The notes under the pieces are model-generated. The model ran no database searches. It was not told the DNA's origin and saw only the letters and a list, made by a program, of their open reading frames with translations. From Phallusia mammillata (lineage: Eukaryota > Chordata > Ascidiacea > Phlebobranchia > Ascidiidae), in contig QLIY01000871.1 in NCBI GenBank assembly GCA_003260075.1, positions 1,129-65,128 of the forward strand: a stretch of 64,000 bases of DNA. Direction: 5' to 3'. Below, piece by piece: positions 30,301 to 41,742 of the stretch. The stretch's first letter is position 1, and each line of letters begins with the position of its first letter. The translations under genes and the position numbers were made by a program.

Positions 30301-32766
30301 GAACGGACGGGCACATAACATCAAACATAGTTATTTAAAAAGCAGTATAGAGTGTATTTTTTGTCATACTGCTCACGGTATAGTTTGCACGGTTAAAGTT
30401 AAAAATAAGTGGGGCAAAATTGACTATAGTGGCCAACCTGCAAATCAGCATGTTCTTTATTAGAAGAATTATTCTGTGAAAATGCCAACGGTTAGGGCTA
30501 CTTAGGTTGGGGTGGGGATAGCGACAGATTTGCCACAGTGGACACGTACTAGTTACAAGTTCTACTGGTAAGTTTATCTACAATGTTGGCCATAGCGGTC
30601 AAATAGCAAATAGCAATAACCTTGTAAGATTACCAAATGGGACAAGTGGACCGGCGTTAAACAAATAAAGACGAAAAGAGATGACCTTGATGAAAATAAT
30701 ATGTGACTGCTAGTGGAAGAAAATTTCAGATATAAAGAGAAGTGATAAGTTACAGAACACAGCAAAAAACTAGTATTTAAGGTAAATTCATTCTAAGACT
30801 TCTGCACAGCTACGTCCATCAGGCGTTTTCAATTATTAAAGCACTTGAAGCATGACATTTTACAGCATCTTTATTTAGCTGCAAAGGAATGACTATAGCA
30901 TGTGGTCATTAGCCATTGGTTTTAATTCATTCTTGCAAAAACAGTTTTTTGTAAGGAACTGAGGAGACTATTGATGTACTTAATATTCGGTTTGCCGAAT
31001 GAATAATAGGTTGCGATTTGGCCAAATCCACACATATTTTGATCCCTTCAAGGCATAAACGTTCGTGTCGTTCGTGACTTAATCACTACGTATCACAGAT
31101 TTTTTTGACGGTACAAAATTAATATTGCAGCAAATAGTTAAATTTTTAGTATCGTTTTGTATATTCTGGACAAAAGATTAGTAATTCATTTACAGGTTGG
31201 CAACGACAGCCAAGGCAAACCGAAAACCTCCAGAACTAAGTTAATAACACAGATATTCTATTGTAGTAACACCACTGTTTTGCTTGGCAGTAAAACTTTG
31301 GATTTATGTTAAAAGCTTCGCCTTATGTCACAAACGATTCGGTTTATTCGGCCATTTTAATTGCACAAAACTGCCAAATATTCGGTTTCGGCCCGAACCC
31401 TTCATTACAGAGTATCAAGCAATCCGCCAGGTTACAGCTATAGGACCTACGATTTTTTTTAAAAATACGACTTTTAAGGTGTCGCGCAGTGCACAGTCAA
31501 TATTCTTTTTTGGAGTTTAAACCGGTTTGAATCGGATACTTTTACCCGAACTTGAAACAAAACCCGAATCCAAAAGTGTACATTTTTCTCTGGTTCTACA
31601 TATGTTCTCATGAACATATGGAAGACAACATATGCTTAAACGACAACTAAACGACTTTATGGATAAAGCCATATATACACCCCATGTACCACTGTGACCA
31701 TATGCGTCGATTCTCAAGGTGGCAGCCATTATAAAATAGCTATGCTGCCATCTCAGAAACTCCCTGGCATCGTATTTATATTCGTGTATTCCAGATATGC
31801 ATTTCTTTTGTTGAAGTGCGCTTAATCAAACGGTTGTCTTTGAATAGGTGCAAAGCAAGTGTTAGGAAACTCTGTTTGCTTTTAAACAACACGGGGAAAA
31901 CCATTTTGCGTTACTCTCGCCAGCGATTTTCGAGTTTTCCCCGCCAAGCAAGTCTGAACAAGACTTTTCAATGTGTGTTTTTACGTTAATATGTACTCAA
32001 AATGTTAATTGGCATTTCATTGTTACATACAGTGATCCGTTTCCTTGTGGCTGAAACGGCGAAACCGAATTACAGCGGTCACCCATGTGGTTAATTTACA
32101 AAAATATGTAGTTCATGTTCAAGAATTGCAAGCCGCATTTAAGTTGCGTTTGCCAAATTGTGCATGTAAAATTGATTTATATTTCTCTGTTAACGTATTA
32201 CAAGCTACAGTTACGTTGCGTGCCTTATAAACCATACCATTTCATTCTGTATAGTAACGCTCCCCAGTACAACTTTTTCGGCCAAAACAGTGTCAACTGC
32301 GGTCATTACATCCAAACGTATTATGTTTATGCACCGACAATTCGAACCTTAACGCGTATGTAGTGGGGGTGTGGTTCCGTGAAGAACCAAGTTCGCCACT
32401 ACACATACAAAAATATTTGTGAAACAAATCGACACCTATACCCCACGGTACCCATACACAATAGGGCGGGGTGCGCAATCTGCGACCCTGAACATGTATG
32501 CTACAACGCATGTACTGGCTGCCGTCAAAAAAGTAGTACTTTACATATTGGGATTTTAAAGCTGCTCCAAACAGATTTTATGGGACTAACTGACTTACAT
32601 TAGGTACATATGTCCGACTTTTTGTACGCCTATTGTGTACAAATAATGCTAAAATTGCACCACATCATCTACAATATTGATAGTGATGTCATAAACAACA
32701 AAACTGATCGCTAGACTGTTCAGCTCAGAGTTGCAAGCGGGCCCGAAATCTGAGCCCGAACCCGGC

Positions 32767-32848
<82 letters not shown>

Positions 32849-33655
32849 TTAAGCGCCATGAAATATTATGTATACGAGATACACCTATTTTTACTTTTTT
32901 ATGAACAAAAACAAGAAGACAGTTGGCGGCCGTTGGTGAAAAAAAGTATCTGCGATGCGGCCGTCAGCATAAGGAAAAGGTTGTGCACCCATGGTATAGG
33001 GTTACCATATCTGCCCTGGCAAAATTCCTGATCGTTTTAATAACTATCTTTGGCGACATCAAAATTTCGTTACAATACATTATGTAGCATGCTATTACAC
33101 GCTACTAACCCAAAAGTGCTATTTTTTGTAAAATATCCTTACCACCACAGAGAAAAAAAATTAGTTTTGTTTCTAAATAGGTGGCAAAACAAAATTTTTT
33201 ACAAGATCCAGCCCTTTTAATTCAAGACGAGTAGTCGCATGAATAGAAGCGGTAGGGTGCATAGTACATCAAAATCAACACGCACAACTGTTATCATGTA
33301 AACCATTTAGTCCCCTAAAAGATTTGTAGAAACTACTGTAGACTGACGCGTTTTCAAAAATTATATTGGTACACAAGATTTTTCGCCCTAAATTCGGAAA
33401 TGTTCGGAAAATTCCGGACGTCTCGTATCCCTACCATATACCCATGTGTCTGTGGCGGACCGTGCACTTAGGTTGAAGAGCGCTTACGTACAACACTTCG
33501 AAGTACTTACTTGGAATAATAAAGAAGCATTTCCCGTCCAGACATGTTCTAAACAAGCCCGTTGAACGTTCGCGAGTTACAACCCAAGCTGGTGTCAATA
33601 TTGCAAGTAAGTTAGTTGTTATGGTTCCCAGCAACACACCATTTTTAGAAAACAT
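27348..33655 (-). CDS. claudin/PMP22-like four-helix membrane protein 1
   Basis: Three exons on the minus strand: 33655-33511, 30061-29921, 27514-27348, all GT-AG, both introns phase 1. The protein is about 150 residues. Exon 1 begins MFSKNGVLLGTITTNLLAIL, then TPAWVV and GLFRTCLDGKC. A loop with 'TPxW...GL...C...C' is the claudin/PMP22 signature. Exon 2 gives helix 2 (IVALLLLIAAIFQILALIL) and the start of helix 3. Exon 3 gives helices 3-4 and a short basic tail RHDEIRKT. The family makes junction or adhesion plaques in plasma membranes. Intron 1 contains a 78-G run and intron 2 several SINEs. It is paralogous to the genes at 47.7 and 53.6 kb. Confidence 0.85.
27540..27690. mobile_element. 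SINE family B fragment in intron 2
   Basis: It contains 'gtacgccaggcctattaaagg' style body, 'tctcccaagcatttccatatgg' and a copy of CAGGGCTGATCCCAGT, shared with copies at 27.8, 29.1, 44.3 and 57.5 kb. Confidence 0.65.
27793..28010. mobile_element. hAT MITE with a SINE B inserted in it
   Basis: The left end CAGTGGTGTCTAAAC and right end TTTGGATGCCCCTA are imperfect inverted repeats. Flanks GTTTAGGC (27785-27792) and GTTGAGGC (28011-28018) match at 7 of 8. Between about 27820 and 27990 lies a family B SINE (GGGATCAGGCCTGAAGCG...), so the SINE landed in the MITE. Confidence 0.75.
29110..29330 (-). mobile_element. SINE family B, with tRNA-like head
   Basis: On the minus strand 29330-29250 reads ...ATCAGTTGGTAGAGCG, then TCTTGGGTTCGAATCC, good A and B boxes. 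The SINE body follows at 29245-29110. It is the best-preserved head of this family in the window. Confidence 0.75.
30062..33510. other. intron 1 of claudin-like gene 1, no other gene seen
   Basis: This 3.4-kb intron holds a dispersed repeat at 31195-31290 (related to 50945-51050), a GC-rich 'gcccgaacccggcccg' element end at 32728-32768, and a 78-G run. Short open frames here show no recognisable domain. Confidence 0.6.
32769..32846. other. 78-G run (probable filled gap)
   Basis: Pure G. It belongs to the long class of runs in this window (also 46006-46089, 59918-59972, 60248-60329, 63338-63419). A run of this purity in a 64%-AT region is unlikely to be genomic. Confidence 0.8.
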
Positions 33656-35662
33656 CCTATAATGTATTAAAGCTGTAAGAAACAAGTACATTGTTTTAAT
33701 ATCACGGGTCTGCAAAAATGTTCAAGACATGATATAACACATTGTTATTTAATTAGAATACTGAAAGTCATTTACTGGAAACTGTCATTTTTATCAGCAA
33801 CATACATTTGGTAATGTAGCTATAACCCTTATAGCCTAATAGAATATCGATATAAATAGAAATCGCAGTTCTAAGCGGGAGATATCAGTTTCCTAGTAGG
33901 TATCTTGCAGCTAAAGCTCCATTGCGCATATGGGCAAAGGCGTATATAATTGAATTGACAGCAACGAGCTTTTATATGTCCAATAAAACTCAGGGCATTG
34001 CTCCCATAACGACTTACACGAATGGTGAACACACAACAGCACCTATTGTCCAACGAATGTTGTCAAGTGCAATCTAGCAACACAAAATCATCAGGCTGAA
34101 GGTCAAAGCCGTTAAATCGTTCAAAAGCAATCTCCATGTGACGCTACCTGGGTACACATTTACAAGGATTTATAACTGCACCACGTGTAGCTATGGTGTT
34201 AATTAATAAGGCCATGAAGGTTTACGCTTGATCATGTTTAGATGCTGCTCAGCTCTTTCCGGCTTTAGGGCTGTTTCGGTGCTATTGTTCTGCTTGAAAA
34301 GAAAAAGACAAAACCTACTGGGCCTCCATAACATTTTATCATTTATACAAAACTACCAGAAATCACGCCAGAAATGAAGCATTTTTGTGCACATAAATTT
34401 CCCCAATGCACTTTACAACACAAACTGGGGTGTAAACAAATGTATACCAGAAAGCACACCACAGAACAACCCTGGCAATGACATTACCGAGCAATCTCGG
34501 CTTAAAACGCTTTACCAAAACAACAATACAATTACATCACGCAAATACGTACAAACTGCATGAGTCAAACTTGTGTGCACAATATCGACATTTGTTCGTT
34601 ACTGGCATTAGTCGTATACAATACGATACTAATGACAAAACAGCGTACAAAATACGTTTAATGGTTATGGAATTACATAATCCTAGCTATATTTCAACAT
34701 AATTCAGGCGCTAAAGACAATATTGACTACCTAACGATAAAAGTCAACAATGTGATTGAAAGTGCTTGCCCAAATAAGGGTATCGATGAGAAATGCAGTA
34801 TTGACTGCACAATGTTCAATTCGCTCTACGTTTGCAAACAGCCACATTGCGCAGCAGTCAGGTATGTGTCTGACTAGTGAGGCAGTCGACTGGTACATTT
34901 TCACAGCGCGGCTGCATTGAGAACATCGTTAAAAGGAAGTCGTTTACCAACACAATAGAAGGTTTACCACTTCAACTGTTTGCCTAAGCTTGTAATGTGT
35001 TCACACCATCGCACGCAGTTTTCGAATCTAACATACCTACAGCCCATTTTTACACAGCTTTTGTAGACCTGTTGGTACAGTTGTTATCTGCATGTTTCAA
35101 CAAATGTCAGCTATAATGTTTTTTAATCTTTGGCAATTTGTTACCATGAATATAAGAGGAGATATAATTGCTATAGCAACAACTTATTGATTTGGAACCA
35201 AGTACAAGTGGCACAGATCAGCTATCAATACAAACAAATTGTGTGGAACTAATATACTTGTGCTTTCAAAACACAACAAATCTGCGGAAACCTAACAAAA
35301 CACTAGCAACCACTCAATATGTTGTCTAGCTCTTAAGCTGCTGGCTTGAAACGTTCACACTGCACACTGTGCATGAAAAATCACCTTAGATGCATCAACT
35401 GTTTCCGTTTCCACGTTATTGGTTACACAGTTGCTTATAGCACCCAATAGCTCTACCAAAGCAATAAATCTAACCCGAAGCGGTCTGTGCTTAAAGCCTA
35501 GCGCACTCAACCGCTAAGTTTTCTTTTTTCCGTTTGGGCTTTTCATCGGTGATTACTCAACCGTTGCGTTTCCCTTTTTCTACTTTATCGTTTTAGTTCG
35601 CATGGGAATATCTGAAGACTGAATTGTAAGTTTGAAAAATGGATAACTGCTTGCAAATTGCT
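33656..35662. other. intergenic, nothing recognised
   Basis: AT-rich sequence between the claudin-like gene 1 start and the transposon. Only short unrelated open frames are seen, with no domain, splice pattern or repeat family that I could name. Confidence 0.5.
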
Positions 35663-35671
35663 ATGAAAAGC
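35663..35671 (+). repeat. left candidate TSD of the transposon
   Basis: ATGAAAAGC, identical to 42770-42778. KDZ-type elements make roughly 8-bp target copies; the outermost 5-6 bases of the two element ends do not match perfectly, so the boundary could move by a few bases. Confidence 0.65.
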
Positions 35672-36365
35672 ACCAGGGTTGGTAGCCTAAAGAGTCACCA
35701 CACGGGCAGTCACCACACGGGCAGTCACCAGACGGGCAGTCAGTCAAGCGGAACGGGCGACGGTTTTTCTTGCGAGTGCTTACATATTTGAGTAGAACAT
35801 ACGTGACACAGTACAACGTATGAATATATTGATGTTTAATACCCGTCAAGGCCACCTATAGCATTTGGTCACCACACGGGCACTTGGAAAAAGTCACCAC
35901 ACGGGCGGGGGGGGGGGAAATAAAATCTTTATGTAGCAGCGGCTTCACTGCATCCAAATATTTCAAAATATTAACGTTTATAATGCATTAAAGTCACCTA
36001 ACAAGGTGGTAGCATTTGGTCACCACACGGGCACTGGGGGGGGGGGGCTGCTCCTAAATCCAACAGTGCTGTCATCACAGTTACACTCCCATGGGTATCG
36101 ATTCCGTCATTGGAAATATTGTTTGAAGTCTAATCGGTTATAGCGGGGGGGGGGATACGAGATAAATTGTCCTATGTTTTGCCTTATATTCGCAGGAATA
36201 TTGAACATCAAATCTTTATGTAGCAAAGGCTTTACTGTATCCAAATATTCCAAAATATTGATGTTTATCATGCTTTAAGGTCACCTAACAAGGTGGTAGC
36301 ATTTGGTCACCACACGGGCACTTGGAAAAGTCACCACACGGGCTATGCGCATATACGAGATAACT
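35672..36365 (+). repeat. left TIR and subterminal repeat array
   Basis: The terminal part (35677-35880) matches the reverse complement of the right end, including a run of three CACCACACGGGC-type motifs and the segment 'aagcggaacgggcgacgg'. Inside, inverted counterparts of the right-hand 213-bp unit appear at 35861-36035 and 36155-36365. Three G runs (35907-35917, 36036-36047, 36145-36154) and a duplicated 36048-36144 block show this side is mis-assembled. About eight copies of the CACCACACGGGC motif are visible. Confidence 0.8.
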
Positions 36366-36369
36366 CGCA

Positions 36370-37221
36370 TGTTGAGAGAGAAAACCTGTGATATCAAAAA
36401 ATGTTATGGGTTTTGGTAAATTTTTTTTGGCTGCTCCTAAATCCAACAGTGCTGTCATCACAGTTACACTCCCATGGGTATCGATTCCGTCATTGGAAAT
36501 ATTGTTTGAAGTCTGATCGGTTATAGCGCTTATCGCAGCTAACTTTACGGAATTTGATGTCCTCCATGGTCCACAAACTAGCCCTTTGTTGGTATTTCAT
36601 ACTCCCACACGAACTTTCTGGGCGTGCAGAATCCTCAGGGTGGCCTAAGCTCGGATTGCCAGTTGAGCCAATTTTGAAAGTCATGAAATAGCGGACTAAA
36701 TTGCGGTATATTCGTGAAAAAATAGGCAGATTAGGTCAGAATATGATTTTCTTTGTTTATGAAAAATGTTATTTTTTTGGACATGCGTCCTTTATTTTTT
36801 TTATAGGCTTCGCAATTGTGTAATGCGTTTTTCCGGTCTTACTGCAGATGTTTACCACCATGGTTTGTGACATCACACAAAACCATAATCTCATTCATTC
36901 ACTAAATCATGTTATTCTTCAACATTGTTAACTAGCTAGGATAGATGGCAAGATTAATATAGCTTAATATTAGCACTATTAAGGTGAAAAAGTTTTTGTT
37001 TTTCTTCTCTCGAACAAATTTATTTAGTTTTGGGCTAGAAAACAAATCTTTTCCACTCGTATAGGCTATTTTTCTTTGGTTCAAGGTCGATGGTAGTTCT
37101 AGTTACAGGAAAAGACGCATATTGGAATTTTGCAACCTATACGCAAAATAAAAATTGGCGTTACTTTTTAGTGCTAAAAATTTTGTTTGAAAAGGGCGCT
37201 TACGGTTGGTAATAAAAAAAT
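36370..37221. other. transposon 5' non-coding region
   Basis: The sequence between the left repeat array and the first zinc-finger frame contains no domain. The block at 36430-36528 is the parent of the copy at 36048-36144. Confidence 0.5.
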
Positions 37222-37698
37222 GTGGTTTACGAGGTAACATTCTGGTCTTTGTTTGCAGACACAATGACTGCTTATGTTGACAAGATAAACAACGTTCTTG
37301 AACAGTTTTTTGTTCTGTGTGAAAAAGGGGAATGTTGTATCACAGCTGGCGATTTACAAACCAAGCACAGACATTGCTCGTTGTGTGCGAAAGTTTTTGA
37401 GACGAGATACAAATGTGAAAGGCACTTTCAGGAGTTACATTTAAAGCGATCTGTAACCGTCGAATCCGTGCTTTTCTTGCCATGTTACTGTTCTGGGGAA
37501 AAGACCGCGGCGAAGAGATTGCATTACCACTGTTCAAAATGCAGCCACACTGTTTTAAGAAAAAAAAGACTTTGTCAACACTTAAAAAAACACCAAAAAG
37601 GCATCAGTAACAAAGGCCATGAATATTCGGTGACAACCCCAAAAACCAAGCGTTCCCCAGCCAAACAAACCCGGTCAGACCCACAGAAAACTTTCTGA
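37222..37698 (+). CDS. transposon N-terminal C2H2 zinc-finger region
   Basis: The frame contains two C2H2 fingers: Cys52-x2-Cys55...His68-x4-His73 and Cys104-x2-Cys107...His120-x3-His124. A third finger is split by small frame changes just downstream (ACPQCHKMFHPNS in one frame, YRHSRKMH in another, 37700-37785). A basic linker KRSPAKQTR lies between. Fingers at the N terminus would bind the element's ends or the target; that is inference. The start is uncertain; a Met at 37264 (MTAYVDKINN) is the more natural one. Confidence 0.7.
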   Translation: MVYEVTFWSLFADTMTAYVDKINNVLEQFFVLCEKGECCITAGDLQTKHRHCSLCAKVFETRYKCERHFQELHLKRSVTVESVLFLPCYCSGEKTAAKRLHYHCSKCSHTVLRKKRLCQHLKKHQKGISNKGHEYSVTTPKTKRSPAKQTRSDPQKTF

Positions 37699-37770
37699 AA
37701 AGAAGGCCTGTCCTCAATGCCATAAAATGTTTCATCCCAACAGTTTATAGTATACAGACATAGTCGCAAA

Positions 37771-38430
37771 ATGCACAAGCAAGAATTATTAAACTTAAAT
37801 GTATGTGTGGACAGCACCAATTCAATTTACATGGTTCGCAAGAGTGCACACGGGGGTATAGGTTATCCAATCCATGTCCAAAAACACGTCGCCAAGGGCG
37901 TTCTCAGGTGTGAAGAACAGGTTTGCATGGATTGCTTGAAAGTGGCCTGGAGAAGTGGAATGGGTGGAGCAGAATGCTCACATCTTCGAGCGATAGCTCA
38001 TGCAGAATACCCAACGAGCATCACATTATCAGATGAACATTTGAATGATCTCGGAACTCAGAAGATGCTTAAGGATGAAACGTTACAGGCTTGTAAAATT
38101 TTGCGACAAGCAGCCACAAACCAAAAGGTTCCGCTAATTACAGCAGTCCAGGATGGTAAACAGTTCATTCATGTTTTAGTATTTGAACCTGATTTGCACT
38201 ACTATGCAGTCTTAAATCGAGTAATTGTCAGTGCCAACACAAACACGGGAACATTGGACTGCCGGTGCTGCAAGAGGAATCGTTCTTGTGTTCATAAACA
38301 CGTATGTCTGTGGTATCTTAACCAGCAAAACCTTCTTCAGTCGTTCCGTGACTCAGATTTAACAGAAGAATATGCAGATATCCTTCCATCGCAAAATAAT
38401 GACGAACTAGAAAATCAAACTCATTCATAG
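37771..38430 (+). CDS. transposon SWIM-type zinc-binding region
   Basis: The 219-codon frame holds a Cys-x2-Cys...Cys-x-His cluster (Cys52, Cys55, Cys69, His71) and a SWIM motif near the end: Cys164-x-Cys166...Cys173-x-His175, followed by LWYLNQQN. SWIM modules occur in MULE- and KDZ-type transposases and bind DNA or protein. The frame ends in TAG but the next frame (38431 onward) is in the same register and continues the protein, so the TAG is either a nonsense change or removed by splicing (CATTCATAG is a possible acceptor). Confidence 0.75.
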   Translation: MHKQELLNLNVCVDSTNSIYMVRKSAHGGIGYPIHVQKHVAKGVLRCEEQVCMDCLKVAWRSGMGGAECSHLRAIAHAEYPTSITLSDEHLNDLGTQKMLKDETLQACKILRQAATNQKVPLITAVQDGKQFIHVLVFEPDLHYYAVLNRVIVSANTNTGTLDCRCCKRNRSCVHKHVCLWYLNQQNLLQSFRDSDLTEEYADILPSQNNDELENQTHS

Positions 38431-38702
38431 CTGTTGTATCCACCGGCCGATGCGAAGATTGTGGAAAAAATGTGTAAGTATATTTTACGCACCAAAAAGG
38501 TCCCGTTTAAAAGTGTACCGCCTAAACACATTCCAAACAACTTCTACCTAAAAGAAACCGAATGCCCTTACTGCGAAGTTGGCTTAAATGAGCCCGAACT
38601 GATTTGCAACAATGCCACTGTTCTTACCATGGAACGCGTGAGTAGAGGGATCAAAACGTTTTGTCGTCGATGCGACGCATGTGGAATGTGCTTTCGATAC
38701 CA
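38431..38702 (+). CDS. Cys-rich region, first copy (truncated by junction)
   Basis: It reads YPPADAKIVEKMCKYIL, then ECPYCEVGLNEPEL, CRRCDACGMCFRY. It is 99% identical to 39533-39803, which continues properly into the core as CGMCFRYQEYTAG. Here the sequence changes after FRY at 38702 into the PHD segment, marking either a real internal insertion or an assembly switch. Confidence 0.7.
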
Positions 38703-39275
38703 TGATAGATTGTGAGCGCTGTCACAAATGGTTCCACAGCCGTTGTATCGTCGGGCCTTTTGACAATTGGATGTGTGCAGAATGCCAAAAAAGGCCCACA
38801 GCCCCTGACAAACTTTTCGAACTTTGTCAAAAATGTGCACAGTACAAAGAGACGGACCAAGCTGTGAAAGTGTATGATTTCATCAGAAGTTTTGTGCCTG
38901 AAATTCCATTTTCTCAAGGAAGCGAAAGTATCAGATGCATGGATGAAGTATCACCAAATATACAAAACTACGAGAAAAGGAACAGCGTATGGTTGGACAG
39001 TGGCACAAACGACAGGGCAGAAGCGGGAATTTTTCATCATAATATGTTTGCTAACATTTCAGTCAATCCAGGACACCTTGGATACAATCATCCACGAAAT
39101 GGTGCATGCTTCCCTTCATTTAAAGGGTATTAACGGTGGCCAATCACACGGATCTGAGTTCCGAAAAGAGGGTCGATACATATTAAAAAAGGTTCGACAA
39201 AACCAGCACCACTTACCCAATAAATTTGCAGCCATAGAACTCAAAGCAGAGAGAATTTTAAAAGCGAAATGGTGA
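38703..39275 (+). CDS. PHD finger plus SprT-like metalloprotease
   Basis: In one frame, MIDCERCHKWFHSRC followed by MCAEC supplies most of a PHD finger (Cys-x2-Cys, His-x2-Cys, Cys-x2-Cys); the first Cys pair is missing or supplied by the preceding Cys-rich region. In another frame, GTAYGWTVAQ, DTIIHEMVHASLHLKG and SHGSEFRKEGRYI form a SprT-like domain. The HExxH zinc site is at His74-Glu75...His78 and the third ligand is His92 (numbered from 38874). SprT-like (Spartan) proteases cut DNA-bound proteins. One frameshift lies between the two domains near 38.9-39.05 kb. Whether this belongs to the transposon gene is not settled. Confidence 0.65.
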
Positions 39276-39515
39276 TTGTCTGTATACTTTTACGTTGTTT
39301 TGTTCTTTTGTTTCGTCTTTCTTTATAAAATGCGCATCAAACATAATTTCCAAATTGTGAATGTATGTGCTGAATTCTGCGAAGCCTTTTATCTGTTTCA
39401 CTGGGGGGGGGGCTTTCGTCTTTCTTTATAAACTGCGCATCAAACATAATTTCCACGTTGTGAATGTATGTGCTGAATTCTGCGAAGCCTTTTATCTGTT
39501 TCACTGGGGGGGGGG
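39276..39515. repeat. short duplication around two 10-G runs
   Basis: 39318-39402 is repeated at 39413-39505, separated by G at 39403-39412 and followed by G at 39506-39515, then by the second copy of the Cys-rich region. It is an assembly patch in the middle of the transposon. Confidence 0.85.
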
Positions 39516-39532
39516 AAACTCATTCATAGCTG

Positions 39533-40924
39533 TTGTATCCACCGGCCGATGCGAAGATTGTGGAAAAAATGTGTAAGTATATTTTACGCACCAAAAAGGT
39601 CCCGTTTAAAAGTGTACCGCCTAAACACATTCCAAACAACTTCTACCTAAAAGAAACCGAATGCCCTTACTGCGAAGTTGGCTTAAATGAGCCCGAACTG
39701 ATTTGCAACAATGCCACTGTTCTTACCATGGAACGCGTGAGTAGAGGGATCAAAACGTTTTGTCGTCGATGCGACGTATGTGGAATGTGCTTTCGATACC
39801 AAGAGTACACAGCAGGAGTTCACAATTTCAATGACATTTTTCTTCTGGGGTTGATGTAGCCATGTTTTTGCGAGACTGCCTTAAACAACATATTCCGATC
39901 GGTAGTATCGCAAAAGTATTGGAAGCCAGTCTCCAGGAAGGTATTTCTTCTCAAACCCTTTTAAATGCGTACCTACATTTTGACTGCTTAAGTCAACACA
40001 CTTACGACTATAATTGCAACCTCTGTGGATATTATCCCACTATTCTCACATTTGATCTTAATCGAAAAATTGCATTTCCGTGTCCAGTTTCCACCCTAAC
40101 CTTGTCAGATGATTACAACAAGACTAAAGGGGACTTTGTCGACTGTCTCGGATTTTGGAATGATGTGGAAATGAGTATGATTATCCGTGGCTTTCCTGGT
40201 GAAACAACCCACGCCTCTCAAAATATTCAGCCAAATCTACTCAATTGGTCACCATTCATCGGTCGACACACACGAAAAGGAAATGTGGTAATGAACACCG
40301 GAAATGTACAAATAATAACAACATTGAAGATTTGGAAACTGATTGTAAAGTTGTCACTGAGGGACGACTTGTGGAACTTCTAACCCAATCGACAAGCAAA
40401 GAGGTGTCAGGGTTTGCCAAACAATTGGGTGTAACAACAAAAGGGTCCAAAGTTGACATAATCATGGCAATAAACAAAATCATCTGCAAAGACGACGAAA
40501 AATTCAAAAAGGCGTTCAAAAAGATATGGGGGTGCTCTGGGGGTTGGGCTACTGCTGTTTAGTTTATGCGATGAAGTTTGTACTCCGGGCAGAGAGTCCA
40601 CGTGACTTTGTCGACATACTTCTGTCAATGAAACACCAGCCCAATATTGTAGTCATCGATATGGCAAACATGGTGGTTGCACACGGAAACAAACGAAAGC
40701 ACAAGATGTTTCACCCTCATGATGGCATGGTAACTGCTCCAACTGACAAAAACGTTGCGCTGGCGCAGAAGAAAATGTTGCGCATCTCGTATCCTTGGAT
40801 TGTCATTCCTGTAACAGAAAAAAATGCAGATCAAGATGCACACCCAATTACCAAAAGTTCTATACATTTGTGTCTTTTTGATCGATTTCATGAAAGTAAT
40901 ACGAAGGTGAAAAGGAAGTTTTGA
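39533..40924 (+). CDS. transposase-like core, frameshifted
   Basis: Four register changes are needed: 39533-39859 (CPYC, CRRCDVCGMCFRYQEY, HNFNDIFLLG), 39862-40280 (MFLRDCLKQH, HTYDYNCNLCGYYPTIL, TFDLNRKIAF), 40290-40562 (SAP-like: GFAKQLGVTTKGSKVD, then KKIWGCSGGW) and 40570-40924 (KFVLRAESPRDFVDILLS, PNIVVIDMANMVVAHG). The motifs and their order recall the core of HMGXB3-like multi-copy proteins. The acidic residues in LTFDLN and VIDMAN are candidates for an RNase-H-like active site, but this is inference. Most breaks are one base, at homopolymers. Confidence 0.65.
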
Positions 40925-41718
40925 GGCGTATTACGAATAAACCTGAATTGCATGGAGTTTTCAACAGTCAAGGAGCGGAGCAGCTGTATTCATCAAGAAA
41001 ATACGACAGCAGATTTTTAAATCAGATGAAAGCTGGAAATCATATATTTCTTCTCAGATCGTTGATTGATATACATAATATACAAATAAACGCGTCTCAG
41101 TTCAAAAAGTTAAAAGACTTCGGCAAACAAGTTTCTTTGGGTGAGTTTGGAAGGTTTTTGATTAAGAGATGTGACGATACAGAAGTTTCCTCTCCGTTGA
41201 ATCAAAGCTTGGACAAGTTTTCGGATCCCGAGTTGGATGCCCCAGCTTGGATGGAGACTCTTCATCTCAAACAAATGGATATTGAGTTGTTGAAAAATCG
41301 TTTTTGGCTTGATGATAGACTTATCAACGCTGCAATGACGCTTATGCAACACTCGGAAATCAACGGCCAACGTGACGTTATCACTGGTCCATCATCCGGG
41401 TTAACAAAACGACCAGAAATCACAAAATTCGTCCAAATTGTCAATGTCAACAACAATCACTGGATATGTCTCTCAAATATTTTCTGTGATGAGTTGGAAG
41501 TAATAGTCTATGACAGCCTTCAGGACTTCAACAAAACACCGAGCGGAATGAGTTATCCCATATCTGTTGCAGAAGCAGCGTGTGATTTTTTGTCGCCATC
41601 AGGTAATTTAATGATCTCCGTGGCAAACGTCCAGCAACAAATAGGCGGAGATGATTGCGGACTCTTTGCTATTGCTTTTGCCGCTCTTTGTCTAAGAACA
41701 GAAACCATGTTTCAGTAG
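40921..41718 (+). CDS. Ulp1-type (C48-like) cysteine protease domain
   Basis: The 265-codon frame starts with the conserved tail of the core (KPELHGVFNSQGAEQLYSS, IFLLRSLIDIHN). From residue 100 on it is a Ulp1-like protease: NRFWLDDRLINAAM, His180 in NNNHWICLS, Asp198 in VIVYDSLQD, Gln240 and Cys246 in IGGDDCGLFAIAFAALC. The catalytic His-Asp-Gln-Cys set is complete. It ends TAG at 41718. Its natural start is upstream in another register (shift at about 40910). Ulp1 domains in transposons are thought to act on SUMO-type conjugates or to process the element's own protein. Confidence 0.85.
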   Translation: MRRITNKPELHGVFNSQGAEQLYSSRKYDSRFLNQMKAGNHIFLLRSLIDIHNIQINASQFKKLKDFGKQVSLGEFGRFLIKRCDDTEVSSPLNQSLDKFSDPELDAPAWMETLHLKQMDIELLKNRFWLDDRLINAAMTLMQHSEINGQRDVITGPSSGLTKRPEITKFVQIVNVNNNHWICLSNIFCDELEVIVYDSLQDFNKTPSGMSYPISVAEAACDFLSPSGNLMISVANVQQQIGGDDCGLFAIAFAALCLRTETMFQ

Positions 41719-41742
41719 ACTTGGATCAAACAAGAATGAGAN

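Noticed and set aside
32769..32846. G-quadruplex-forming regulatory tract
   Set aside because: Purity and length match the other artificial runs; the comparison at 63.3 kb shows such runs replace normal sequence.
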